From Burkholderia ambifaria AMMD (lineage in GTDB: Bacteria > Pseudomonadota > Gammaproteobacteria > Burkholderiales > Burkholderiaceae), in assembly GCF_000203915.1 (NCBI RefSeq), contig NC_008390.1:62001-126000 (forward strand): a stretch of 64,000 nucleotides of DNA, given 5' to 3'. The first letter of the stretch is position 1. Every line of letters begins with the position of its first letter. A program made the position numbers and the translations under genes. Below the pieces are notes generated by a model. It was not told the DNA's origin. It did no database searches and saw only the letters and a program-made list of their open reading frames with translations. This document shows positions 29,137 through 39,370 of the stretch, one piece after another.

Positions 29137-30192
29137 ATGGATTTCTCGATTGCGGCGATCCTCGCGCAAGACGGCATCACGACCGGCGCCATTTATGCAT
29201 TGCTGTCGCTGGCGCTCGTGCTGGTGTTTTCCGTCACGCGGGTGATCTTCATTCCCCAGGGCGAATTCGTCGCCTACGGCGCGCTCACGCTTGCGGCGTT
29301 GCAGGCGCAGAAATTTCCCGCGACCTGCTGGCTGTTGTTCGTGATGGGCATCGCGTGCTTCATGCTGGAAGTCGGCGGCTTGGTGCGCCATCGCGAACGC
29401 CGCCATCAGCTCGGCCGCGCGCTCGCGACGCTGGCGAGCCGCTACGTGCTGCTGCCGCTTGCGGTGTTCGCGCTCACGCGCAGCTTTGCCGCGCAGCCGC
29501 TGCCGATGCTCGCGCAGATCGCACTGACGCTCGCGATCGTCGTGCCGATGGGGCCGTTCGTCTACCGGCTCGTCTATCAGCCGATCGCCGAAGGCACGAC
29601 GCTGCTGCTGCTGATCGTGTCGGTCGCCGTCCATTTCGCGATGGTCGGCCTCGGGCTCGTGATGTTCGGCGCGGAAGGTTCGCGTACCAACGGATTCGCG
29701 GACGCGTCGCTGGCGGTCGGCAGCATGACGGTGTCGGTGCAGAGCATTCTCGTGGTCGTGACCGCGCTGGTGCTGATCGGTGCGCTCTACGTGTACTTCG
29801 GTCGCACGATCGCCGGCAAGGCACTGCGCGCGACGTCGGTGAACCGGCTCGGCGCGCGGCTCGTGGGCATCGGCACGACCGAAGCAGGGCGGCTGGCGTT
29901 CACGCTGGCCGCGGGCCTTGGCGTGCTGTCCGGCATCCTCGTCGGCCCGCTGACCACTATCTATTACGACTCCGGCTTCCTGATCGGCCTGAAGGGCTTC
30001 GTCGGCGCGATCATCGGCGGGCTGGTCAGCTATCCGCTCGCGGCCGCCGGCTCGCTGCTCGTCGGCGTGCTCGAATCGTATTCGTCGTTCTGGGCGAGCG
30101 CGTACAAGGAAGTGATCGTGTTCACGCTGATCATCCCGGTGCTGCTGTGGCGCAGTTTCGCGACGCCGCATGCGGAAGAGGAAGAGGAGTGA
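29137..30192 (+). CDS. Liv-type ABC transporter permease (LivH-like, second system) with internal insertion
   Basis: A 351-residue LivH-like permease. [20 protein letters not shown] and [20 protein letters not shown] are the characteristic first helices, and [20 protein letters not shown] is the coupling region. It is about 55-60 residues longer than typical LivH because of an extra hydrophobic block around residues 65-120 (including [20 protein letters not shown]). It ends in an acidic tail (EEEEE). The next gene starts four bases after its stop. Confidence 0.9.
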   Translation: MDFSIAAILAQDGITTGAIYALLSLALVLVFSVTRVIFIPQGEFVAYGALTLAALQAQKFPATCWLLFVMGIACFMLEVGGLVRHRERRHQLGRALATLASRYVLLPLAVFALTRSFAAQPLPMLAQIALTLAIVVPMGPFVYRLVYQPIAEGTTLLLLIVSVAVHFAMVGLGLVMFGAEGSRTNGFADASLAVGSMTVSVQSILVVVTALVLIGALYVYFGRTIAGKALRATSVNRLGARLVGIGTTEAGRLAFTLAAGLGVLSGILVGPLTTIYYDSGFLIGLKGFVGAIIGGLVSYPLAAAGSLLVGVLESYSSFWASAYKEVIVFTLIIPVLLWRSFATPHAEEEEE

Positions 30193-30196
30193 CGCG

Positions 30197-31981
30197 ATGA
30201 AGACGATGGTACGCAACAAGACCTTCTGGGTGTTTCTCGTGGTGCTGTTCGCGCTGCCGGTGCTGCCCGGCGCGCTGCAGGTGCCCGAATACTGGATCAC
30301 GCTGCTGAACTACATCGGCCTCTACGCGATCGTCGCGATCGGGCTCGTGCTGCTGACGGGTGTCGGCGGGATGACGAGTTTCGGGCAGGCCGCGTTCGTC
30401 GGCATCGGCGCGTATGCGACGGCGTTCCTGACGACGCGATACGGCGTGTCGCCGTGGCTCGCGCTGATCGTCGGCGTCGTGCTGACGGCGCTCGTCGCGC
30501 TGGTGCTGGGTGCGGTCACGATGCGGCTGTCCGGGCACTTTCTGCCGCTCGGCACGATCGCATGGGGCCTCGCGCTCTTCTATCTGTTCGGCAACCTCGA
30601 GCTGCTCGGCAAGTACGACGGGATCAACGGGATTCCGGCGCTGAACCTGTTCGGCATCGAGCTCGGCAGCGGCCGCAGCCTGTACTTCCTGATCTGGGCC
30701 GTCGTGCTGGCGGCGATCGTGTCGGTGCAGAACCTGCTCAACAGCCGCCCCGGCCGCGCGATCCGCGCGCTGCGCGGCGGCGGTGTGATGGCCGAGGCGA
30801 TGGGCGTGAACACCGCATGGATGCGCGTCGTGATCTTCGTCTACGCGGCCGTGCTCGCCGCGGTATCGGGCTTCCTGTACGCGCACCTGCAGCGCGCGGT
30901 GAACCCGACCCCGTTCGGGCTGAACCACGGGATCGAATTCCTGTTCATGGCCGTGGTCGGCGGCGTGTCGCACGTGTGGGGCGCGGTGCTCGGTGCGGCG
31001 ATCCTCACCGTGCTGCAGGACTACCTGCAGACGCTGCTGCCGAAGCTGCTCGGCTCGGAAGGCAACTTCGAGATCATCGTGTTCGGCGTGCTGATGGTGC
31101 TGCTGCTGCAGTACGCGCGCCAGGGCGTGTGGCCGTTCGTCGCGAAGCTGTTTCCGCGCGGGCCGCGCGCCCATGTGCCCGACCAGGCCGATCCGCTGCC
31201 GCAGCGCGCGAAACCTGTGGCCGGCGAGCCGCTGCTCGTCGTCGACAACGCGCGCAAGCAGTTCGGCGGGCTGGTGGCCGTCAACGACGTGAGTTTCGAC
31301 GTGAAGGCGGGGCAGATCATCGGCCTGATCGGCCCGAATGGTGCCGGCAAGTCGACCACGTTCAACCTCGTGACCGGCGTGCTGCAGCCGACCGGCGGCA
31401 CGATCACGTTCCGTGGTGAGCGGATCGACGGGCTCACGTCGCGGCAGATCGTCCGGCGCGGAATCGGCCGTACGTTCCAGCACGTGAAGCTGCTGCCGAC
31501 GATGACGGTGCTCGAGAATGTCGCGATCGGCGCGCATCTGCGCGGCCATACGGGCGTATGGCGCAGCATCGCGCGGCTCAACGCGCACGAGGAGGCGCAA
31601 CTGCTGGCTGAAGCGGCACGGCAGATCCGCCGCGTCGGCCTCGAAAAGCACATGTACGACGAAGCCGGCAGCCTCGCGCTCGGCCAGCAGCGGATTCTCG
31701 AAATCGCCCGCGCGCTGTGCTGCGACCCGATGCTGCTGCTGCTCGACGAGCCGGCCGCCGGGCTGCGCTACCAGGAGAAGCAGCAACTCGCCGATCTGTT
31801 GCGGCGGCTGAAGGCCGAAGGGATGAGCGTGTTGCTCGTGGAACATGACATGGATTTCGTGATGAATCTCACCGACCGGCTGGTGGTGATGGAATTCGGC
31901 ACGCGGATCGCGGAAGGGCTGCCGCAGGACGTGCAGCAGGATCCGGCGGTGCTCGAAGCGTATCTGGGCGGGGTGGAGTGA
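30197..31981 (+). CDS. Fused Liv-type permease and ATPase (LivM-LivG fusion)
   Basis: A 594-residue single polypeptide. Residues 1-320 are a LivM-like permease ([40 protein letters not shown]). A short linker rich in Pro and charged residues ([19 protein letters not shown]) leads to a LivG-like ATPase from about residue 345. That half carries Walker [17 protein letters not shown], the region [15 protein letters not shown], Walker [13 protein letters not shown] and the H-loop in LVEHDMDFV. No stop or frameshift interrupts the join. The fusion ties one ATPase to one permease; the second ATPase is the next gene. Confidence 0.93.
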   Translation: MKTMVRNKTFWVFLVVLFALPVLPGALQVPEYWITLLNYIGLYAIVAIGLVLLTGVGGMTSFGQAAFVGIGAYATAFLTTRYGVSPWLALIVGVVLTALVALVLGAVTMRLSGHFLPLGTIAWGLALFYLFGNLELLGKYDGINGIPALNLFGIELGSGRSLYFLIWAVVLAAIVSVQNLLNSRPGRAIRALRGGGVMAEAMGVNTAWMRVVIFVYAAVLAAVSGFLYAHLQRAVNPTPFGLNHGIEFLFMAVVGGVSHVWGAVLGAAILTVLQDYLQTLLPKLLGSEGNFEIIVFGVLMVLLLQYARQGVWPFVAKLFPRGPRAHVPDQADPLPQRAKPVAGEPLLVVDNARKQFGGLVAVNDVSFDVKAGQIIGLIGPNGAGKSTTFNLVTGVLQPTGGTITFRGERIDGLTSRQIVRRGIGRTFQHVKLLPTMTVLENVAIGAHLRGHTGVWRSIARLNAHEEAQLLAEAARQIRRVGLEKHMYDEAGSLALGQQRILEIARALCCDPMLLLLDEPAAGLRYQEKQQLADLLRRLKAEGMSVLLVEHDMDFVMNLTDRLVVMEFGTRIAEGLPQDVQQDPAVLEAYLGGVE

Positions 31982-32739
31982 TGACGGCGGACACGACGAT
32001 GCCGATTCTCGAGGTGCGCGGACTGGCGGTCCGGTACGGGAAAGTCGAGGCGCTGCACGGTGCGGCGATCAAGGTGGGCGCCGGGCAGATCGTCAGCGTG
32101 ATCGGCCCGAACGGTGCCGGCAAGTCGACGATGCTGAACGCGATCATGGGCGCGTTGCCCGTGACCGGGCATGCGTCGGGCGCGGTCATGTACCGCGGCC
32201 ACGACGTGGGCGCGCTGCCGGTCGAGCAGCGCGTCGCGCGCGGGATGTGCCTCGTGCCGGAAAAGCGCGAGCTGTTCAGTACGATGACGGTCGAGGACAA
32301 CCTCGTGCTGGGCGCGTATCGCCGCAAGCTCGCGGGCGAGTCGAACTTCCTCGACCAGCTCGATCATGTGTTTGCGCTGTTTCCGCGGCTCAAGGAGCGG
32401 CGCAAGCAGGCGGCCGGTACGCTGTCGGGCGGTGAGCGGCAGATGCTTGCGGTGGGCCGCGCGCTGATGGGCAAACCCGACCTGCTGATGCTCGATGAGC
32501 CGAGCCTCGGGCTGGCGCCGCTGATCGTGAAGGAGATTTTTCATATCATCAGCGCGTTGCGCGGCACAGGTGTCGCGACGCTGCTGATCGAGCAGAACGC
32601 GCGGGCGGCGCTGCAGATCTCGGACTACGGTTATGTACTGGAGACGGGGGAGCTGGCGCTGGAGGGGCCGGCGGCCGAACTGGCACAGAATCCGCGCGTG
32701 ATCGAAACGTACCTCGGGCTGGCGAAGAAGATGGCTTGA
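31981..32739 (+). CDS. Liv-type ABC transporter ATPase (LivF-like, second system)
   Basis: A 252-residue LivF-like ATPase with standard motifs: Walker [17 protein letters not shown], signature [16 protein letters not shown], Walker [14 protein letters not shown] and H-loop [10 protein letters not shown]. Its ATG overlaps the stop of the fused gene by one base (TGATG), implying coupled translation. A GTG one codon earlier is an alternative. The operon ends here, 27 bases before the parS palindrome and T tract. Confidence 0.93.
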   Translation: MTADTTMPILEVRGLAVRYGKVEALHGAAIKVGAGQIVSVIGPNGAGKSTMLNAIMGALPVTGHASGAVMYRGHDVGALPVEQRVARGMCLVPEKRELFSTMTVEDNLVLGAYRRKLAGESNFLDQLDHVFALFPRLKERRKQAAGTLSGGERQMLAVGRALMGKPDLLMLDEPSLGLAPLIVKEIFHIISALRGTGVATLLIEQNARAALQISDYGYVLETGELALEGPAAELAQNPRVIETYLGLAKKMA

Positions 32740-32766
32740 TGGTTAGGGCGGGTGGCGGGAAACGGG

Positions 32767-32792
32767 CGGCGTGTTTCACGTGAAACACGCCG
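32767..32792. other. parS centromere site within a 26-bp perfect palindrome
   Basis: The central 16 bases at 32772-32787 (TGTTTCACGTGAAACA) match the universal chromosomal parS consensus exactly. The palindrome extends five bases further on each side (CGGCG ... CGCCG) and is followed on the plus strand by TTTTTGTTTTT, so the same sequence can form a terminator-like hairpin for the liv operon. ParB binds parS and spreads; parA and parB lie 3.2-4.9 kb downstream. Confidence 0.93.
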
Positions 32793-33182
32793 TTTTTGTT
32801 TTTGGGAGCAGGGCCATGCTCCGACGAATCGGGTTTGGGGATAAGTGCCGGAGCATCCAGCCGAAGCGCTGTGATGGGGGCGGGGTGCCTATCGTGCCGG
32901 GCTGCACAGGATAACGAGCATTGTGTGCTTGTGTGCACGACAGCCCGCTATTGCCGCGAGACGAACGGCACAGGGGATAAGTACCGGGCGATCGATCGGA
33001 AATACTGTGACCTCGGAGGGATGTCGACGCCTGTTTTGCACAGCTTGGCGATGTGCGTCGAGGCCGCGGGCGCACATTGCCGTAGCAGGCTGGGCCGGCA
33101 CAGCTCGGCCGATCGGCCAAAAAAACGCCGAAATGAACCGGCCCTACCATTCGGATGGCCTTCGGGTGAAAAGCGAACCCGC

Positions 33183-33188
33183 TATAAT
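33183..33188 (+). promoter_or_regulatory. Probable -10 element of mnmG
   Basis: A perfect TATAAT 57 bases before the mnmG start codon. No convincing -35 at 16-18 bases upstream, so confidence is moderate. Confidence 0.5.
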
Positions 33189-33244
33189 TCGCCCCATACA
33201 TTTCTCAGATAGGTTCGTGCACAGTCCTGTGTGCGGAATCCACC

Positions 33245-35215
33245 ATGCTTTTTCCCACAGAATTTGACGTCATCGTTGTCGGTGGCGGGCACGCCGGCAC
33301 GGAAGCCGCGTTGGCCTCGGCCCGTATGGGCGCGAAGACGCTGCTGCTGACCCATAACATCGAAACGCTCGGGCAGATGAGCTGCAATCCGTCGATCGGC
33401 GGCATTGGCAAGGGCCATCTGGTCAAGGAAGTCGATGCGCTCGGCGGCGCGATGGCTGCCGCGACGGACGAGAGCGGTATTCAGTTTCGGATCCTCAATT
33501 CGTCGAAGGGCCCGGCCGTGCGGGCGACGCGCGCACAGGCCGACCGTATCCTGTACAAGGCTGCGATCCGCCATCGGCTCGAGAATCAGCCGAACCTGTG
33601 GCTGTTCCAGCAGGCCGTGGACGATCTGATGGTGGAAGGCGACCGCGTGGTCGGCGCCGTCACGCAGATCGGCATCCGCTTCCGCGCGCGGGCGGTAGTG
33701 CTGACAGCAGGTACGTTCCTCGACGGCAAGATCCACGTCGGTCTGAACAACTATACGGGCGGTCGCGCGGGCGATCCGGCGGCCGTGTCGTTGTCGGCGC
33801 GCCTGAAGGAGCTGAAGCTGCCGCAGGGCCGCCTGAAGACCGGTACGCCGCCGCGTATCGATGGCCGCTCGATCGACTTTTCGAAGCTGGACGAGCAGCC
33901 GGGCGACCTTGATCCGATTCCCGTGTTCTCGTTCCTGGGCCGCGCGGAACAGCATCCGCAGCAGCTGCCGTGCTGGGTCACGCATACGAACGAGCGCACG
34001 CACGACATCATTCGCGGCGGCCTCGACCGTTCGCCTATGTATACAGGCGTGATCGAAGGCGTCGGCCCGCGCTACTGCCCGTCGATCGAGGACAAGATTC
34101 ACCGGTTCGCGTCGAAGGAATCGCACCAGATCTTCCTGGAGCCGGAAGGGCTGACGACCAACGAGTTCTACCCGAACGGAATTTCGACGAGCCTGCCGTT
34201 CGATGTGCAGCTCGAGCTCGTGCACTCGATGCGCGGCCTCGAGAACGCGCACATCCTGCGGCCCGGCTACGCGATCGAGTACGACTACTTCGACCCGCGC
34301 GCGCTGAAGGCGTCGCTCGAAACGAAGGCGATCAACGGGCTGTTCTTTGCGGGCCAGATCAACGGCACGACCGGCTACGAAGAAGCGGCCGCACAAGGCC
34401 TGCTGGCCGGCTTGAACGCAGGCCGCTACGTGCAGGAGAAGGACGCATGGTGCCCGCGTCGCGATCAGGCGTACCTGGGCGTGCTGGTCGACGACCTCGT
34501 TACGCGCGGCGTGGCCGAGCCGTACCGGATGTTCACGAGCCGTGCGGAATACCGCTTGAGCCTGCGTGAAGACAACGCGGACATGCGTTTGACCGAGATC
34601 GGCCGCGAACTGGGGCTCGTCGACGACGCACGCTGGGATGCATTCAGCCGGAAGCGCGACGCTGTTTCACGTGAAACCGAACGCCTGAAGTCGACGTGGG
34701 TCACGCCGAAGACGCTGCCGCCGGAAGAGGCGACGGCTTTGCTCGGGAAGGCGATCGATCACGAATATAGCCTCGCCGAGCTGCTGCGCCGCCCGGGCAT
34801 CAGCTACGACGGCGTGTGCAGCCTGAAGGGTGGCGAATGCGCGCCTACCGAACCGCTGGCCGACGATCCGGTGCTGCTCGAGCAGATCAAGGAGCAGGTC
34901 GAGATTGGCATCAAGTATCAGGGCTATATCGAGCGGCAGGCGAGCGAGATCGAGCGCAACGATGCGAACGAGAACACGCGCTTGCCGGATGGCATCGACT
35001 ACCGCGAGGTTCGCGGCCTGTCGTTCGAAGTGAGCCAGAAGCTCAACGAGTTCCGGCCGGAAACGATCGGCCAGGCCTCGCGGATCTCGGGCGTCACGCC
35101 GGCTGCGATCTCATTGCTGATGGTGCATCTGAAACGCCGTGGCCTTGGCCGTCGTAACGGCACCGCCGCAGAGGCGACGGAGCAGGGGGATGGCACCGTC
35201 CCGACGCAACAATGA
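33245..35215 (+). CDS. mnmG: tRNA uridine-5-carboxymethylaminomethyl modification enzyme MnmG (GidA)
   Basis: A 656-residue FAD protein that, with MnmE, installs the aminomethyl group on wobble uridine 34 of certain tRNAs. The FAD site is [20 protein letters not shown]. The two family signatures GPKYCPS-like ([13 protein letters not shown]) and [14 protein letters not shown] are present, as are [20 protein letters not shown] and the C-terminal [18 protein letters not shown]. Start MLFPTEFDV at 33245 fits the family. The next gene, rsmG, overlaps its stop. A second parS lies inside the coding sequence at 34663-34678. Confidence 0.97.
   Translation: MLFPTEFDVIVVGGGHAGTEAALASARMGAKTLLLTHNIETLGQMSCNPSIGGIGKGHLVKEVDALGGAMAAATDESGIQFRILNSSKGPAVRATRAQADRILYKAAIRHRLENQPNLWLFQQAVDDLMVEGDRVVGAVTQIGIRFRARAVVLTAGTFLDGKIHVGLNNYTGGRAGDPAAVSLSARLKELKLPQGRLKTGTPPRIDGRSIDFSKLDEQPGDLDPIPVFSFLGRAEQHPQQLPCWVTHTNERTHDIIRGGLDRSPMYTGVIEGVGPRYCPSIEDKIHRFASKESHQIFLEPEGLTTNEFYPNGISTSLPFDVQLELVHSMRGLENAHILRPGYAIEYDYFDPRALKASLETKAINGLFFAGQINGTTGYEEAAAQGLLAGLNAGRYVQEKDAWCPRRDQAYLGVLVDDLVTRGVAEPYRMFTSRAEYRLSLREDNADMRLTEIGRELGLVDDARWDAFSRKRDAVSRETERLKSTWVTPKTLPPEEATALLGKAIDHEYSLAELLRRPGISYDGVCSLKGGECAPTEPLADDPVLLEQIKEQVEIGIKYQGYIERQASEIERNDANENTRLPDGIDYREVRGLSFEVSQKLNEFRPETIGQASRISGVTPAAISLLMVHLKRRGLGRRNGTAAEATEQGDGTVPTQQ
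34663..34678. other. Second parS site, inside mnmG
   Basis: TGTTTCACGTGAAACC matches the parS consensus at 15 of 16 positions. It encodes the peptide CFT/VSRE-like stretch within AVSRETER of MnmG, so the site is compatible with an uninterrupted reading frame. Confidence 0.88.
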
Positions 35216-35898
35216 CGGCGCGTCGCGCGCCGGCGGTTAATCGGGACGTACTTGAACAGATGCTCGTCGACGGCACGGCCGCGCTCGACATCGCATTGAC
35301 GGATGCACAACGCAACCAGCTGCTCGACTATGTCGCGCTGCTCGGCAAGTGGAACGCGGTCTACAACCTGACTGCGATCCGCGACCCGAAGCAGATGCTG
35401 ATCCAGCACATTCTCGATTCGCTCTCCATCGTTCCGCATCTGCGCGACCGTGCATCGGCGCGCGTGCTCGACGTGGGTTCGGGCGGCGGCCTGCCCGGCA
35501 TCGTGCTGGCGATCGTCCGGCCGGACTGGCAGGTGACGTTGAACGATATCGTGCAGAAAAAGTCTGCATTCCAGACGCAAATGCGCGCGGAGCTGAAGCT
35601 CGCGAACCTGTCGGTCGTCACGGGGCGGGTCGAATTGCTGCAGCCGGGTGTCGACGTGCCGGAAAAATTCGACATGATCGTGTCCCGCGCCTTCGCGGAT
35701 CTATCCGACTTCGTTAAACTTGCTCGTCATCTCGTCGCACCCGGCGGATCGATCTGGGCAATGAAGGGTGTTCACCCGGACGACGAAATTGCACGACTGC
35801 CGGAAGGCAGCCGCGTAAAGCAGACGATGCGGCTTGCAGTACCGATGCTCGATGCCGAACGGCACCTGATCGAGGTGATCGTCGACGAGGCGAATTGA
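35212..35898 (+). CDS. rsmG: 16S rRNA (guanine527-N7)-methyltransferase RsmG (GidB)
   Basis: A 228-residue SAM methyltransferase that makes m7G527 in 16S rRNA; loss gives low-level streptomycin resistance in other bacteria. Motifs: [31 protein letters not shown]-binding [17 protein letters not shown] and [12 protein letters not shown]. Its ATG overlaps the mnmG stop by four bases (ATGA), and parA follows after about 50 bases, the conserved mnmG-rsmG-parA-parB order. Confidence 0.96.
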   Translation: MTARRAPAVNRDVLEQMLVDGTAALDIALTDAQRNQLLDYVALLGKWNAVYNLTAIRDPKQMLIQHILDSLSIVPHLRDRASARVLDVGSGGGLPGIVLAIVRPDWQVTLNDIVQKKSAFQTQMRAELKLANLSVVTGRVELLQPGVDVPEKFDMIVSRAFADLSDFVKLARHLVAPGGSIWAMKGVHPDDEIARLPEGSRVKQTMRLAVPMLDAERHLIEVIVDEAN

Positions 35899-35949
35899 AG
35901 GCGCGCGTTAGCGCGCCGTTTGTTTGAAGGTAAAGGGAACACACCAACG

Positions 35950-36729
35950 ATGGCAAAGATCTTCTGCGTTGCGAACCAGAAGGGGGGCGTCGGCAAGACG
36001 ACGACATCGGTCAATCTCGCCGCAAGCCTTGCAGCGCAGGAGCAACGAGTCCTGCTGATCGATCTCGACCCGCAGGGCAACGCGACGATGGGCAGCGGGA
36101 TCGACAAGGCCGCCTGCGAGTCGACCGTGTACGAAGTGCTGATCGACGGCGTATCGGTGATGGACGCACGCGTGCGTCCGGAGGGCGTCACGTACGACGT
36201 GCTGCCGGCCAACCGCGAGCTGTCGGGTGCCGAGATCGAGCTGATCGGCATCGACAACCGCGAGCGTCGGCTGAAGGCCGCGCTCGAGCACGTGGCCGAC
36301 GACTACGACTTCGTGCTGATCGATTGCCCGCCGACGCTGTCGCTGCTGACGCTGAACGGACTGTGCGCGGCACATGGCGTCGTGATCCCGATGCAGTGCG
36401 AGTATTTCGCGCTGGAAGGGCTGTCGGATCTCGTCAACACGATCAAGCAGGTTCACGCGAACATGAATCGCGACCTGAAGATCATCGGCTTGCTGCGCGT
36501 GATGTTCGATCCGCGCATCACGCTGCAGCAGCAAGTCTCCGATCAACTGAAAGCGCACTTCGGCGACAAGGTGTTCGACGCGGTGATCCCGCGCAACGTG
36601 CGCCTGGCGGAAGCGCCGAGTTACGGGTTGCCGGGCGTCGTGTTCGACCGCAACTCGCGCGGTGCGCAGGCGTATATCCAATTCGGTGCCGAGATGATCG
36701 ACCGCGTGCGCGCGTTCGAGGTGTCGTGA
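35950..36729 (+). CDS. parA: Chromosome partitioning ATPase ParA (Soj)
   Basis: A 259-residue deviant Walker ATPase that moves ParB-parS complexes. The deviant Walker A is KGGVGKTTTSVNLAASLA, Walker A' is LLIDLDPQGNATMGSGID, and Walker B is FVLIDCPPTLSLLTLNGL. MAKIFCVANQKGG at 35950 is the family start; there is no extra N-terminal regulator domain, so this is the chromosomal rather than plasmid type. parB follows after about 30 bases. Confidence 0.97.
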   Translation: MAKIFCVANQKGGVGKTTTSVNLAASLAAQEQRVLLIDLDPQGNATMGSGIDKAACESTVYEVLIDGVSVMDARVRPEGVTYDVLPANRELSGAEIELIGIDNRERRLKAALEHVADDYDFVLIDCPPTLSLLTLNGLCAAHGVVIPMQCEYFALEGLSDLVNTIKQVHANMNRDLKIIGLLRVMFDPRITLQQQVSDQLKAHFGDKVFDAVIPRNVRLAEAPSYGLPGVVFDRNSRGAQAYIQFGAEMIDRVRAFEVS

Positions 36730-36760
36730 TCCGGACATGAGCGAAGCGAGGAAGAAAGAC

Positions 36761-37654
36761 ATGAACGCGGTACCAAAGAAGAAGGGCTTGGGACGTGGCC
36801 TCGAAGCGCTGCTCGGCGGCAGTGCGGACATCACCGAAGCGGTGAAGATCGAAGGGGCGCCGAACACGCTCGCGCTCGGCAAGCTGCAGGCGGGCAAGTA
36901 CCAGCCGCGGACCCGGATGGACGAAGGCAGCCTGCAGGAACTGGCGGCGAGCATCCGCGCGCAAGGCGTGATGCAGCCGATCCTGGTGCGGCCCATTTCG
37001 TCTGACAAATACGAGATCATCGCCGGCGAGCGACGTTTCCGCGCGGCACGCCTGGCCGGTCTCGACGAAGTGCCGGTGCTCGTGAAGGACGTGTCCGATC
37101 AGGCGGCTGCCGCGATGGCGCTGATCGAGAACATCCAGCGCGAGGACCTGAACCCGCTGGAAGAGGCGCACGGTATCCAGCGCCTGCTCGACGAGTTCGG
37201 GTTCACGCACGAACAGGCGGCCGAATCGGTCGGCCGTTCGCGCAGCGCGGTGTCGAACCTGCTGCGCCTGCTGAACCTCGCTGCGCCGGTGCAGACGATG
37301 CTGCTGGCCGGCGATCTCGACATGGGCCACGCGCGTGCGCTGCTCGCGGTCGACGCGGCGACGCAGATCACGCTCGCGCACCAGGTCGTCAACAAGCGCA
37401 TGTCGGTGCGCGAGACCGAGAAGCTGGTCGCGCACACGACGAAGGAAGCGCCTGCGGTGAAGGCGCGCGCGAAGGATGACGGCGGCCGCGACACGCGCCG
37501 TCTCGAAGAGGAGTTGTCCGACCTGCTCGCGTCGACGGTGAAGATCAAGCTCGGCCGCCGCGGGCGAGGGCAGGTGATGATCGATTTCGGCAACCTCGAT
37601 GCGCTCGAGGGCATCCTCGTGCGCTTGCGCGGCAACGTCGCGACCGAAGAATAA
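36761..37654 (+). CDS. parB: Chromosome partitioning protein ParB (Spo0J)
   Basis: A 297-residue CTP-dependent DNA clamp that loads at parS. N-terminal KKKGLGRGLEALLGG binds ParA. The CTP-binding motifs are QYQPR-like KYQPRTRMDEGSLQELAASI and IIAGERRFRAARLAGL, and NIQREDLNPLEEAHGIQRL is conserved. The helix-turn-helix is FTHEQAAESVGRSRSAVSNL, followed by a C-terminal dimerisation domain. ATG 36761 is preceded by GAGGAAGAAAG; an ATG at 36737 would add eight residues. Confidence 0.96.
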   Translation: MNAVPKKKGLGRGLEALLGGSADITEAVKIEGAPNTLALGKLQAGKYQPRTRMDEGSLQELAASIRAQGVMQPILVRPISSDKYEIIAGERRFRAARLAGLDEVPVLVKDVSDQAAAAMALIENIQREDLNPLEEAHGIQRLLDEFGFTHEQAAESVGRSRSAVSNLLRLLNLAAPVQTMLLAGDLDMGHARALLAVDAATQITLAHQVVNKRMSVRETEKLVAHTTKEAPAVKARAKDDGGRDTRRLEEELSDLLASTVKIKLGRRGRGQVMIDFGNLDALEGILVRLRGNVATEE

Positions 37655-37664
37655 CGAGGCGCGA

Positions 37665-38798
37665 TTGATAGAGAACACGGGCGCGGCGGCGCCACGCCGT
37701 TGGCTTGCCTGGCTGTTGAAGGAGCCGGTGCTGTCGGTACTGGCGCTTGCACTGATCATTCTGCAATGGTTGCATCCGCAACCAATCGCCACGCTGGCCG
37801 GGCGCGTCGACTGGCAGACCGTCGCGACGCTCGCGGGCCTGCTGATGCTGACCAAGGCGCTCGAGTTGTCCGGATGCCTGATGTGGCTCGCGCATCGCAT
37901 CGTCCATCACGTGCATTCGGAGCGCGGGCTCGCGATACTGCTTGTCGTGTTCGCGGCGGCACTCGCGATGTGGCTCACCAACGACGTCGCGCTGTTCGTC
38001 GTCGTGCCGTTGATGGTGTCGCTGCGCGCGCTGACGCCGCTGCCGTTCCGGCGGCTCGTGATCGTGGTCGCGCTGGCCGTCAACGCGGGGTCGGTCGCGA
38101 CGCCGCTCGGCAATCCCCAGAACTTGTTCCTGTGGCAATTGAGCGGCATGTCGTTCGGCCGTTTCGTCGTCACGCTCGGGCCGCTCGCGCTGGTGCTGAT
38201 GGCGCTGCTGCTCGTGCTGACGGCGTGCGCGTTTCGCGCGAAACCGCTCGACCTGTCGGGGGACGTCGAGGCCGTTCCGGTGCAGCGCATGCACGCGCTG
38301 CTCGCGGCGGTGCTGTTCGGTGCGTTCGTGCTGCTGGCCGACGCGCATCATCCGGTGCCGGCGCTGCTCGCCGTCGTGATCGCGCTGCTGGTCGCAAAAC
38401 GTGACGCAGTCCTGAAGATCGACTGGCTGCTGCTGCTGATCTTCGTGCTGATGTTCGTCGTGCTGCGCAGCGCGGCTGCGCTGCCCGTCGTGCACGACGC
38501 GATCGCGCGGACCCATCTCGATTCGCCACTGCGTGTGTTCGGGGCAGGTGTGGTGCTGTCACAGGGAATCAGCAACGTGCCGGCGGCCATCCTGCTGTCG
38601 GAATTCACGCACGACTGGCGCGCGCTCGCGTTCGGCGTATCGGTCGGCGGCTTCGGCTTCGCGATCAGTTCGCTCGCGAACCTGATCGCGGTGCGTCTCG
38701 CGAAGGAGCCGCGCATGTGGCTGCCGTTTCACCTGGTGTCGATTCCGTTCGCGATCGTGAGCGCGGCACTGGGCGCGTGGTTGCTCGTTCACGGTTGA
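37665..38798 (+). CDS. ArsB/NhaD-like (ion transporter superfamily) membrane permease
   Basis: A 377-residue protein with about ten hydrophobic segments, resembling the ion-transporter superfamily (ArsB/NhaD/CitM). Diagnostic regions are FAAALAMWLTNDVALFVVVP and NAGSVATPLGNPQNLFLWQL, and their C-terminal counterpart is SQGISNVPAAILLSEF. The two loops (TND and SNVP) are the re-entrant substrate sites of the fold. The ion is unknown. The start is probably TTG 37665 (LIENTGAAAPRRW) with ACGAGG upstream, ten bases after the parB stop, so it may be read from the par transcript. Confidence 0.82.
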   Translation: MIENTGAAAPRRWLAWLLKEPVLSVLALALIILQWLHPQPIATLAGRVDWQTVATLAGLLMLTKALELSGCLMWLAHRIVHHVHSERGLAILLVVFAAALAMWLTNDVALFVVVPLMVSLRALTPLPFRRLVIVVALAVNAGSVATPLGNPQNLFLWQLSGMSFGRFVVTLGPLALVLMALLLVLTACAFRAKPLDLSGDVEAVPVQRMHALLAAVLFGAFVLLADAHHPVPALLAVVIALLVAKRDAVLKIDWLLLLIFVLMFVVLRSAAALPVVHDAIARTHLDSPLRVFGAGVVLSQGISNVPAAILLSEFTHDWRALAFGVSVGGFGFAISSLANLIAVRLAKEPRMWLPFHLVSIPFAIVSAALGAWLLVHG

Positions 38799-39370
38799 GC
38801 GGCGCGGCCGCCTGCGGTGCAGACGTGCTGCAAGCGTGACGGAGAGGGCGCACGGCGTTCCCGGCCGTGGCGAACCCGGGCTGTTGATAAGTGCGGCGAT
38901 TCACAGTCGATATTCTGTGGCGGCACAACAACTGATTGCGAGCCTCGGCCCGCTCGCGGCCGAGCGCATTTCGCGTGTCGCGCCCACCGCGGTGATCACA
39001 CTAGTTCCTTTGTTCCACATCGTTGCGCCCGGTCGTTTTCCACGGTCGCGTCACAGCAGCATTCCTGCTGCGATCGCGTCGCGTCGATGACGCCCGTGCC
39101 AGGCATCGATGCCGCTTCATTTCCTCGTCGCCGTACTTTTTCGGGCAAGAAATACCGGTGCGGGAAGGCGACCTTACAACTGTCATCGTACGTCGTCGAT
39201 TCGCGCGTTTTTCATATGATGAGGCGTCGTTTTGCACAGGTTTTTGTCGCGTCTAAAGCCTTGAATCACTTGCAACTATCGCTTACAATCGCCCGGATTT
39301 GTTAGCTAGGCACCCCTGAAAGCTTTCGGAAAGTCTGGGGCCGGGTTCAAGGATTTTGCGGAAAATTGCG
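38799..39370. other. Spacer between permease gene and atp operon
   Basis: No credible gene in about 570 bases. It contains the third copy of the 34-bp motif (38886-38919) and the atp promoter (39261-39289). Base composition is less GC-rich than in the genes. Confidence 0.65.
39261..39289 (+). promoter_or_regulatory. Probable sigma-70 promoter of the atp operon
   Basis: TTGAAT (39261-39266), a 17-bp spacer and TACAAT (39284-39289): five of six matches at -10, four of six at -35, with ideal spacing. It lies about 80 bases upstream of atpI, the first gene of the ATP synthase operon. Confidence 0.72.

Larger units (their letters stand above)
32740..33244. other. Spacer upstream of mnmG with parS, repeats and promoter
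   Basis: No credible gene in 505 bases. It holds the parS palindrome (32767-32792), two copies of a 34-36-bp motif (32839-32874 and 32975-33010) and a -10 element (33183-33188). A DnaA-box half (GGATAA) also occurs at 32909. Confidence 0.7.
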
